In this document: in pieces, positions 1 to 5,856 of the stretch
Layout: every line of letters starts with the position of its first letter
Numbering within the stretch: position 1 is the first letter of the stretch
Assembly: GCA_024643705.1 (NCBI GenBank)
Contig: JAHEML010000192.1
Location: forward strand, 1-7,053
Length of the DNA: 7,053 nucleotides
DNA from: Caldilineaceae bacterium
Lineage (GTDB): Bacteria; Chloroflexota; Anaerolineae; Caldilineales; Caldilineaceae
Direction: 5' to 3'
Made by a program: the position numbers and the translations under genes
The notes under the pieces: model-generated
Seen by the model: the letters and a program-made list of their open reading frames with translations, nothing else
Database searches by the model: none
What the model was told of the DNA's origin: nothing

Positions 1-786
1 CGAAAAGACCAGGTCCGCGACTTTGCCACGATCGACTTTGAGTACGCCGACCCCAGTGATAAAGCCACCAGTTCCCCGCAGTTCATGGTTGTTTTGCACC
101 AGGATCAAGTAGGTGACAGGCCCGTTCATCCCCAAAAGCTGGGGGATAGCCGATGTGACCTGCAAGCCATCACCCACCAGGGGAGCCAAAGGCTGCAACG
201 CCATCAACGGCTCGGCCAGAAGCGGGTGCAGATGGGCCACATCCACCAAGGCCAGCGCGGCCCCGGCCCGATCCGCATGGCCCGACAACTGGGAGACAGC
301 CTCGCCCTGGCTGCCCAGCGCCTGGATGATCGCCTGGACGCTGTTATCGTCTTTGGGCAGCACAGGGGCAATGGTGGACAACATCTCCCCAACCAGAGTG
401 GCGTATTCCGATCCGGCCACTGCCAGATCGGGCAGGGCTGCGATTGTGGAGCCATAGGGTGTCACGCCGTCGAACCAACGCAGAGCAAAGCCAAAGGGAC
501 GCATCTCCTTTTCCAACCCCGTCATCGCGGCCGCCACAGCAGAGACATCCTCGTGGTGAGCAAGCAGCGCGCCCGGCGAACGATCAGTTCTAAGGGCATC
601 GCGCAGGACCACAGCGTGGCTATATCCTTGCCAAACATAGACCCCAACCCGCACAAGTTTTACACAAGCCAGCAACGCCAAAACGAGCAACGCCCCCAGC
701 AAAATACGCCGCAGCGTCACAGCCCTTCGCCAATTCGTTCCTGTTGCAGAAGAATGCAACTCTGCTTGATTCATTGTTCTGTTCAT
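1..786 (-). CDS. DUF4012 domain protein, 3' end cut by the window edge
   Basis: An open frame runs without a stop from an ATG at 786 to the left edge, giving the first 262 residues; the C-terminal part lies outside the window. The N-terminus is short and basic (RRAVTLRR, about 20-27), followed by one membrane segment at about 28-50. The rest should lie outside the cytoplasmic membrane. Residues 226-242 contain YLILVQNN-HELRGTGGF, which matches the signature I know from DUF4012 proteins (YLxLxQNNxELRxTGGF). This family is common in Chloroflexota and Actinobacteria, often near surface polysaccharide genes, and its activity is not established to my knowledge. It starts 31 bases after the DUF2723 gene and is probably the last visible operon member. 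An in-frame ATG at 774 is an alternative start; neither has a clear Shine-Dalgarno. Family call is firm, function unknown. Confidence 0.88.
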   Translation of the reverse strand, partial: MNRTMNQAELHSSATGTNWRRAVTLRRILLGALLVLALLACVKLVRVGVYVWQGYSHAVVLRDALRTDRSPGALLAHHEDVSAVAAAMTGLEKEMRPFGFALRWFDGVTPYGSTIAALPDLAVAGSEYATLVGEMLSTIAPVLPKDDNSVQAIIQALGSQGEAVSQLSGHADRAGAALALVDVAHLHPLLAEPLMALQPLAPLVGDGLQVTSAIPQLLGMNGPVTYLILVQNNHELRGTGGFITGVGVLKVDRGKVADLVFS

Positions 787-817
787 CCGTGGTATTGTGT
801 CCAAACCAAAAGGTGCA

Positions 818-2419
818 TCATGGGCTGGGCTGATATTGCCATAGCAACCCAGCTGGAATCAATTCATCCGGTCGGGCTGGCTCAACTACTTCTGCAAAAA
901 AGATGGGGCGTTTGCCCACATTCGCCCGCAAAATCGCCTGGGCATTGCCCTCTGCTACACCCGCCAGGTCAGGGTATTGGCGACGCAGTTGGGCGCGATA
1001 CCAATCAAACTGAAGCAGCGCGACATTGACCAGTACCATTCCGGGGGCTGCATCTTCCATCTCCCCCGAAGCCCATGCCCCATACCAAAGAGCAAAGGTC
1101 TCTTCGTCCCCACTGCTAAAAACAAGACTGTCGGCTTTCAATACCGCTGCAGCACTTTCCACAAAACGGCGACCCTCATCGGCCTGGGTGTTCGCATTGG
1201 CCAAGGATTGCCCAGGAAAGCGGGCTATGGCAATCAGCGACAAACCCAGAGCCAGCGCTGCGAACCCATACAAACCCCAGTCACCCATTCGGGGCCAACG
1301 GGAGCCAAGCCAAGCCACAACTTCCTGCACACCAAATGGCAGCCAGAGCGCCATCAACCAGATGACCGGTAGCAGATAGATTTCGCTGTCGGATGTATTA
1401 TACCCAATGGCATAAATGCTGATAGGCAGAACCCAAAGTACGGCCCACGTTCGCAAACGGGGTAGGGCAGCATCCCAACGGTACAGGCCAGCCAGGGCAA
1501 TCCCTAGTCCAATCGGCGTCCACTGGCTGGTCAGCATCCAGGCCCATTCACTCAGGCGTGGAAGAAGTGTTGCCCACGGACCAGCGAAGAGATAGCGGCG
1601 ATAGGCGGCTCCGCTCATCAGCCACCACAGGCTGACAAGGCCATCGGTGCCACCCCAATAGACCGGTGCGGATGGGTCGGCCAGCCAGACGATACGCCCA
1701 TAAAGTAGTAACCCAGGCAAAAGGCCCACACCAAACCAAAACCACAAAGGCATCCGCTTGCCCCGCCCAGCAGGATCAGACCAGAGCCAGTATATCAGCC
1801 CCGGCACAAGCAACCCAATGGTCAGATGGTGGGCCAAGCCAAGCCCTGTCAAGCCGCCCAGAGCCAGCCCTTGCCAGCCCAAACCCCGATCATTTTCTGT
1901 CACCATTGCCCAAGCCACCCCAACAAAGATGGCGGCGTGCAGGGCGTAGACTTCGGTAATCAATGCTTGCCCCCACAACAGGGGAGCCGTCATCCAGGCC
2001 AAGGCGCTGGCTACCCCTACCAAACGGTTGGCTGGACTTTTGCGCCACAATCGCTGTGCCACTGCTGCTGTACCGCCCACGCTAATGGCCGCTGCCAGCG
2101 CGCTCATTAGGTTGCCCCGCCATGCAATCTCGCTGTTGGGGAGCGCCCATGCCAGTAGCTTCAACCATCCTTGCAAAAGAAGAATGTAGAGCGGATAGCC
2201 GGTTGGATGAGGCACACCATTCACCACCGCCGCGGCCAGCAGATCGCCCCCATCTGCGCCGTAGTTTGCCCAGGTCAATCCGGGCGCAAGTCCGATAGCG
2301 TAGAAACAAAAGGCAAGCCCTGCCATTGCCAAAGCAACGACAGGGCTTGTGCCAAACCCAAACCAGCGACTTCCAAGAGCGCCGACACGATGTTGATTCG
2401 AGTGGTCATTCGAGTCCAT
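818..2419 (-). CDS. DUF2723 (GT117-like) multi-pass membrane glycosyltransferase
   Basis: 533 residues with about ten or more hydrophobic segments between residues 25 and 400, then a soluble C-terminal part (about 400-533). The first extracytoplasmic loop has Y53-GADGGDL and then GVPHPTGYPLY (68-78). This is the DUF2723 hallmark: an acidic loop followed by HPxGYPLY. Further family-like blocks are WGQALITEVYALHA (149-162) and a late SDSEIYLLP (343-351). DUF2723 belongs to the GT-C fold and uses lipid-linked sugars; the human relative TMEM260 is a protein O-mannosyltransferase. Acting on an exported protein or glycan here is inference. The ATG is 5 bases after the DUF11 stop, so the two are very likely co-transcribed, possibly translationally coupled. 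No strong ribosome site is visible. Family call is strong; donor and acceptor are unknown. Confidence 0.92.
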   Translation of the reverse strand: MDSNDHSNQHRVGALGSRWFGFGTSPVVALAMAGLAFCFYAIGLAPGLTWANYGADGGDLLAAAVVNGVPHPTGYPLYILLLQGWLKLLAWALPNSEIAWRGNLMSALAAAISVGGTAAVAQRLWRKSPANRLVGVASALAWMTAPLLWGQALITEVYALHAAIFVGVAWAMVTENDRGLGWQGLALGGLTGLGLAHHLTIGLLVPGLIYWLWSDPAGRGKRMPLWFWFGVGLLPGLLLYGRIVWLADPSAPVYWGGTDGLVSLWWLMSGAAYRRYLFAGPWATLLPRLSEWAWMLTSQWTPIGLGIALAGLYRWDAALPRLRTWAVLWVLPISIYAIGYNTSDSEIYLLPVIWLMALWLPFGVQEVVAWLGSRWPRMGDWGLYGFAALALGLSLIAIARFPGQSLANANTQADEGRRFVESAAAVLKADSLVFSSGDEETFALWYGAWASGEMEDAAPGMVLVNVALLQFDWYRAQLRRQYPDLAGVAEGNAQAILRANVGKRPIFFAEVVEPARPDELIPAGLLWQYQPSP

Positions 2420-2424
2420 CAGGT

Positions 2425-3183
2425 CTAATCAAAGGTGGGCAGAAGAGCAGGCGGCATACCCACGCTGATGCCAGCGGTGAAGGGCGCGCCATTGTCTGCC
2501 CAGAGCACAGCCAGATTACCGATGATGGTTCCGTCCAGAACGTCGTCGGCGACCCTCAACCGCACTTCGGCCACGGCCTGTGCGCCAGGGGCAAGAGACG
2601 GCCAAGCCAACAAGACGACTGTACTCCCTGTGGCGCTTGTTTCCGTACTGACCGAACCGTCGCCCACAGTGCTCTCGATCAGGCTCAACCCATTGGGCAG
2701 TTGGTCGCGCACCTGCACATTGACAGCAGAGGCAGAGCCGGTATTGCTCAAAATAAAGCGCAGCACGAGTTCATCCCCCTGCATGACCAAAGCGGGTGAC
2801 CCTTCGATCTGAAGCAACAGACGAACATCCGGGTCTGTTGGTGCAGGAGCCGAGGCATCTTCTGGCGCAGGTGTTGGTGTGTCGCCGGGTACAGGTGTGG
2901 GGTTTGATCCCGCATCACCGCCAGGGGTCGCTGTCGGGTTGGATTGGGGGGTGTTTGTTGCGCCGGGGGGCGTCGTTGGAGTCACCGTCGGCACTTGGGT
3001 CGGTTCACTTGTGGGAGTGCGCTGGGGAATCGTCTGGTTCATCCGGTCGGCCATTGGCCCCGCCCAGACATTGGCCTGGCTCAATAGAGCCAACGCCAAC
3101 AGCACTGCACCGCCAAGCCCCACCCACCACCCATGCCGGGTCCGGCTGAGTTGGTTGTGTACCTGCTTTTGCTGTTCACCCAT
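2425..3183 (-). CDS. secreted DUF11 repeat-domain protein with Pro/Thr linker
   Basis: 252 residues. The N-terminus has a basic stretch (about 13-18), a hydrophobic core at about 20-37 and a likely signal peptidase site after ANVWA (residue 41). Residues about 52-119 are a low-complexity linker rich in Pro, Thr and Ala (for example PTPVPGDTPTPAPED). Residues about 120-242 form one DUF11/CARDB-like beta-sandwich: LRFILSNTGSASAVNVQVRDQLPNGL is typical, as is the later LAPGAQAVAEVRLRV. There is no C-terminal membrane helix or basic tail; the protein stops at PPALLPTFD, so a normal sortase sorting signal is absent. It sits between the fusion glycosyltransferase and the DUF2723 enzyme. The Thr-rich linker is a plausible O-glycosylation substrate (inference). 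The start is supported by the GGAGG upstream. It could be a soluble secreted adhesin or a scaffold. Confidence 0.9.
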   Translation of the reverse strand: MGEQQKQVHNQLSRTRHGWWVGLGGAVLLALALLSQANVWAGPMADRMNQTIPQRTPTSEPTQVPTVTPTTPPGATNTPQSNPTATPGGDAGSNPTPVPGDTPTPAPEDASAPAPTDPDVRLLLQIEGSPALVMQGDELVLRFILSNTGSASAVNVQVRDQLPNGLSLIESTVGDGSVSTETSATGSTVVLLAWPSLAPGAQAVAEVRLRVADDVLDGTIIGNLAVLWADNGAPFTAGISVGMPPALLPTFD

Positions 3184-3194
3184 TCGTTTACATG

Positions 3195-3199
3195 CCTCC
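3195..3199 (-). promoter_or_regulatory. ribosome binding site (GGAGG) for the DUF11 gene
   Basis: The minus strand reads GGAGG with an 11-base spacer before the ATG at 3183. It is the only clear Shine-Dalgarno among the genes here. An ATG immediately followed by TAA lies between it and the true start. The 54-base gap in which it sits (3184-3237) has no convincing terminator. A perfect TTGACA is present on the minus strand (3230-3225), but no matching -10 follows. Confidence 0.7.
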
Positions 3200-3237
3200 G
3201 CTCAAAAAGTAGCTTTCGCCTGTTTGTCAACCAACGT

Positions 3238-4878
3238 TTATCGTGCGCCCTGGCCAGAAACCACGGTTGGAATCGTTTTGCACAAAATATCCATATCCCG
3301 CCACAGCGAATAGTGATGAATGTAGTCAAGCTCCAGGGAAATCCGAGCGCACAGGGAGAGATCGCCCCGACCGCTGACCTGCATGGGGCCGGTCAGCCCC
3401 GGTTTCATCAGCAGACGTTGGCGCTGGTAATCGTTGTAAAGAGCCACAATCTTTTCCTCTTCGGGCCTGGGGCCAACCAGGCTCATTTCGCCTCGCAGTA
3501 CATTCCAGAATTGAGGACATTCGTCCACGCTGTAGCGTCGCAGCAGACGCCCCACACGGGTCACCCGTGGATCATCTGCCAGCTTGAATACTGGCTCATC
3601 CAGGGCGGCAATGTCGATCAGATCGGCCAATTTCGCCTCTGCATCCGCCTGCATACTGCGCAGCTTGACGACACGAAAGCCGCGACCGTGTTCACCGATC
3701 CTCGTCTGTAAATAGAAGACTGGGCCTTGGCTGTCCAGTTTGATTGCCACAGCCGCCAGGGCAATCAGCGGGGCAGATACCAGCAGCCCAACCACTGCGC
3801 CCACGACATCCATGCTTCGTTTCACCAACCGCATCCAGCCAGGAATGACCGGACGGGTTGCGCCAGGGGGTGTACCGGCAAAGTGAATTGTGCCTGCCAC
3901 ATAGCCCACGGCCAAAGCGATGGCACGCACAGCGAGCAAAAGAGGAGCAGCCAGCCCCAGTGAAATCGAGCGGCTGGTCGATCGCGCCACAAAGGGTACG
4001 ATGGAAAGAGCATAGAGCAATGCTCCCATGCCGAGAAACAGCCAGGCGGGCCGCAGTTCATGCCAAATGAAGGCTGCACCTGCCAGTGGCAACAAAACCA
4101 AAATGGCGGCCCAAATCAGCATCTGGATTTTGAGGCTTTGGGGTGTATAACTGTCGGAAACCAGCCGCTCTGGATGCCAGTGGGTGAGCAGGGGTTTCCA
4201 AAAACCGATGGCAAATTTACGCCGGGCGTATGCGGCTACCCCTTCTTCGTGGCGATGAACAACACGGGCCTCTGGAGCAAATTGCAGCCGATACCCTTTG
4301 GCGGCCAACCGGAAGCTCAATTCGTGATCTCCGTTCACTTCCAGCCGTTCGTCAAAGCCGCCGTTGACCAGAAACACATCGCGCCGGTAGGCTGCCGAGT
4401 CTCCATCGATAAAATCAAGATGTCCGGCCTGGGCCAGACGGTCGTACCGATCTTCAAATTCTACCTGGGCAAACTGGGGAACAAGGCCCCTTTGACGGGT
4501 GATCAGCGTACCTTTAACACCGACCACATCCGCTTCTTCGCAGTGGCTCGACAATGTAGCCACCCAGCTCGCTTCTGGTATACAGTCGGCTGTGGTAAAG
4601 AGCAAAATTGGCGATTGGGCCAGCTTGGCCCCGTGGTTGCGGGCAGCACCGATAGAGACACCTAACAGGCTATGCAGTTGCCAGGGAAGAGCTGGACGAT
4701 CAGCCAGCCACGCGCCAACTTCTTGGATCACGCTTTCTTGGGCGCTCCCGGCCACCACCAACACCTCGAAACAATCCGGCGGCAGGGTTTGGCGCGCCAA
4801 AGCGTCGAGAGTGTCGATTCCGTTGCCATCGCCAGCACCGATAGCCAGAATCACAGAAGAGCGCAAAGGAGCAGTCAT
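3238..4878 (-). CDS. GT2 glycosyltransferase fused to a phosphoglycosyl transferase
   Basis: 546 residues with two enzyme domains. Residues about 5-215 are a GT-A family 2 glycosyltransferase: GAARNHGA (77-84), a metal-site region FTTADCIP (94-101), GGFDERL (173-179) and GDHEL (183-187). Two or three membrane segments follow at about 252-335. Residues about 350-546 are a complete monotopic phosphoglycosyl transferase (bacterial sugar transferase family). It has KRSMDVVGA with a Ser-Pro helix break, GPVFYLQTRIG, KLRSM, the catalytic Asp-Glu pair D452-E453, and the GEMSLVGPRPE block (463-473). This domain transfers a sugar phosphate from a nucleotide sugar to polyprenyl phosphate at the inner membrane face, starting a lipid-linked glycan. 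The fusion suggests one protein primes the carrier and adds or supplies a following sugar (inference). The first Asp of the GT2 DxD is Thr (T96-A97-D98). The gene starts 9 bases after the sortase-like stop. Confidence 0.93.
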   Translation of the reverse strand: MTAPLRSSVILAIGAGDGNGIDTLDALARQTLPPDCFEVLVVAGSAQESVIQEVGAWLADRPALPWQLHSLLGVSIGAARNHGAKLAQSPILLFTTADCIPEASWVATLSSHCEEADVVGVKGTLITRQRGLVPQFAQVEFEDRYDRLAQAGHLDFIDGDSAAYRRDVFLVNGGFDERLEVNGDHELSFRLAAKGYRLQFAPEARVVHRHEEGVAAYARRKFAIGFWKPLLTHWHPERLVSDSYTPQSLKIQMLIWAAILVLLPLAGAAFIWHELRPAWLFLGMGALLYALSIVPFVARSTSRSISLGLAAPLLLAVRAIALAVGYVAGTIHFAGTPPGATRPVIPGWMRLVKRSMDVVGAVVGLLVSAPLIALAAVAIKLDSQGPVFYLQTRIGEHGRGFRVVKLRSMQADAEAKLADLIDIAALDEPVFKLADDPRVTRVGRLLRRYSVDECPQFWNVLRGEMSLVGPRPEEEKIVALYNDYQRQRLLMKPGLTGPMQVSGRGDLSLCARISLELDYIHHYSLWRDMDILCKTIPTVVSGQGAR

Positions 4879-4887
4879 CGGTTGGGG

Positions 4888-5631
4888 TTACTCGACCATG
4901 CCCACAAATTCGGCGGTGACAAAAAGCCGATGGGTGGACGAAAAATCAGGCCAGCCTGTGATGATTGTCAGGATGGCGTCTGTTGTGTCATTGTTCTGGG
5001 CTGTGTATTGGGCCGCCAGAGCCAACTCTGCTACGTTGTCGGTGGAGATCGGCTGTGGGTCCGAAACAGCGGTCACTCGATAGACGAAAGTTTGGGTTAT
5101 GCTGTCGGTCAGCAAAATATCCTGTCCGGTGGTTACATCACCCAAAGCCAGGGGTGCAAACGAGGCGGCCCCCAGAAGTTGATGGCCGGAAATGACCACA
5201 GTACCCACGCTACCAGCCAGTGCGCTGTTGGGATGCCAACCCACGCCAACGTCGGGGAGAATCCACACGGTTGTAGCCACGCCGTTCACATCTGCCGCCT
5301 GCCAGCCCATGGAAGAAACAGCCACATCTATCCCGACGGCCGGAATCTGCAACCGGGTTGGGGCGCTGGCTTCGGTTGCTGTCAGAGGCTCTGTCGGCTC
5401 GATTTTGTAGGTGATGGCAGGGGTCGGTGTGATCTTTGATCCCGAAGCCTGGGTGGGGCTGGCGACTGGTTTGGCGGTGGGCGGAGGTTGCGTGGCCTGG
5501 GGGACGACCACCAAGGGTTCATTCTGCTCAACACGACACCCAGCCAGCACAAAGACAAGCAGCAGACTCGACAAGAGAAGCAAAAACCGGCTGGGCTGAT
5601 AGCGATTCGTGATACAATGGGGATGAGTCAT
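4888..5631 (-). CDS. sortase-like lipoprotein lacking the catalytic cysteine
   Basis: From the ATG at 5631 the protein has 247 residues. Residues 1-32 are a lipoprotein signal: Arg near 15, a Leu-rich core and the lipobox LAGC with Cys32. A Pro/Thr linker spans about 33-88. Residues about 90-247 are a sortase fold: RLQIPAVGIDV, GVGWHPNSA, VVISGH with His150, SFAPLALGD, then TIITG-WP and THRLFVTAEF with Arg235. Related sortases have TLxTC-WP here; Cys is replaced by Gly226 (codon 4954-4956, GGC). With His and Arg kept but no nucleophile, transpeptidation is not expected. The frame stays open to an ATG at 5790 (300 residues) and includes an IMQK repeat stretch. I prefer 5631 because it gives a normal-length lipoprotein signal and leaves room for a promoter; ATGs at 5652 and 5664 are alternatives. 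It leads the five-gene run. Confidence 0.85.
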   Translation of the reverse strand: MTHPHCITNRYQPSRFLLLLSSLLLVFVLAGCRVEQNEPLVVVPQATQPPPTAKPVASPTQASGSKITPTPAITYKIEPTEPLTATEASAPTRLQIPAVGIDVAVSSMGWQAADVNGVATTVWILPDVGVGWHPNSALAGSVGTVVISGHQLLGAASFAPLALGDVTTGQDILLTDSITQTFVYRVTAVSDPQPISTDNVAELALAAQYTAQNNDTTDAILTIITGWPDFSSTHRLFVTAEFVGMVE

Positions 5632-5638
5632 CGATGAC
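5627..5638. repeat. perfect 12-bp palindrome over the sortase-like start codon
   Basis: GTCATCGATGAC reads the same on both strands. The preferred ATG of the sortase-like gene (5631-5629) lies inside it. It could be a small operator or an mRNA hairpin, or it could be chance. Confidence 0.5.
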
Positions 5639-5698
5639 GTTGTCTTTTGCATTATCTTTTGCATGATCTCTCGCATTATCTTTTGCATGATTTTTTCA
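5639..5698. repeat. 12-bp tandem repeat array, five units
   Basis: Five consecutive 12-base units start at 5639, 5651, 5663, 5675 and 5687. Units 2 and 4 are identical (ATTATCTTTTGC), units 1 and 3 are close, and unit 5 has diverged. In the minus-strand frame that is open upstream of the sortase-like start, the array encodes repeats of Ile-Met-Gln-Lys. It lies just upstream of the preferred start. It may therefore be 5' untranslated DNA or, if translation starts upstream, a small Lys/Met-rich N-terminal extension. Confidence 0.8.
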
Positions 5699-5700
5699 GA

Positions 5701-5727
5701 GGCATGTTGTTTGTTCTGGGCCATGCC
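5701..5727. repeat. inverted repeat GGCATG / CATGCC
   Basis: The 6-base arms at 5701-5706 and 5722-5727 are perfectly complementary, with a 15-base spacer. It lies in the divergent control region, between the 12-bp array and the 10-bp direct repeats. A regulator site is possible, but the arms are short enough to arise by chance. Confidence 0.4.
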
Positions 5728-5741
5728 AAGAAGCACCATCC

Positions 5742-5761
5742 ACCGAAACGAACCGAAACGA
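5742..5761. repeat. two perfect 10-bp tandem direct repeats
   Basis: ACCGAAACGA occurs twice with no gap (5742-5751 and 5752-5761). The period is about one helical turn, so a protein could bind both copies on the same face. The pair lies just downstream of the candidate minus-strand promoter, in an operator-like position. Confidence 0.6.
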
Positions 5762-5772
5762 TTGGTAAAAGG

Positions 5773-5801
5773 ATTGTAGCATTGCGGCAATAGGGCTGCA
5801 A
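5773..5801 (-). promoter_or_regulatory. candidate promoter for the five-gene minus-strand operon
   Basis: On the minus strand TTGCAG (5801-5796) is followed after 17 bases by TACAAT (5778-5773). The -10 matches TATAAT at 5 of 6 bases; the -35 matches only TTG. A start near 5766 would give an untranslated leader of about 135 bases carrying the 10-bp repeats, the inverted repeat and the 12-bp array. Weak evidence, read by eye. Confidence 0.35.
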
Positions 5802-5825
5802 ACCATCTGCCAGTTCACATAAAAT
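5796..5825 (+). promoter_or_regulatory. candidate promoter for the divergent GT2 gene
   Basis: TAAAAT at 5820-5825 matches the -10 consensus at 5 of 6 bases. The hexamer 18 bases upstream, CTGCAA (5796-5801), matches only 3 of 6 and is the complement of the minus-strand -35 candidate. If both are real, the two promoters share their -35 region. The start would lie near 5832, about 25 bases before the ATG. Confidence 0.28.
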
Positions 5826-5856
5826 CCGCACAACCCACCTACTCGCTTATTTCCCC

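Noticed and set aside
85..1029. Long plus-strand open frame of 314 codons at the left end
   Set aside because: It lies opposite the DUF4012 and DUF2723 genes, its product is low-complexity and rich in Gln, His and Arg with no known domain, and the minus strand gives clear family signatures.
3201..3230. Internal promoter before the DUF11 gene (perfect TTGACA on the minus strand)
   Set aside because: At 16 to 18 bases spacing the -10 position reads TTTTTG, TTTTGA or TTTGAG, not a usable hexamer.
4060..4665. Plus-strand open frame of 201 codons
   Set aside because: It is antisense to the GT2 domain of the fusion gene, whose motifs are unambiguous, and it has no recognisable domain.
5639..5698. 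CRISPR-like repeat array
   Set aside because: Units are 12 bases with no spacers, so this is a simple tandem repeat.
5632..5790. Sortase-like gene starting at the far upstream ATG (300 residues)
   Set aside because: It would put 53 residues, including the IMQK repeats, before a lipoprotein signal that must be N-terminal, and would leave only 66 bases for two divergent promoters. It remains possible.
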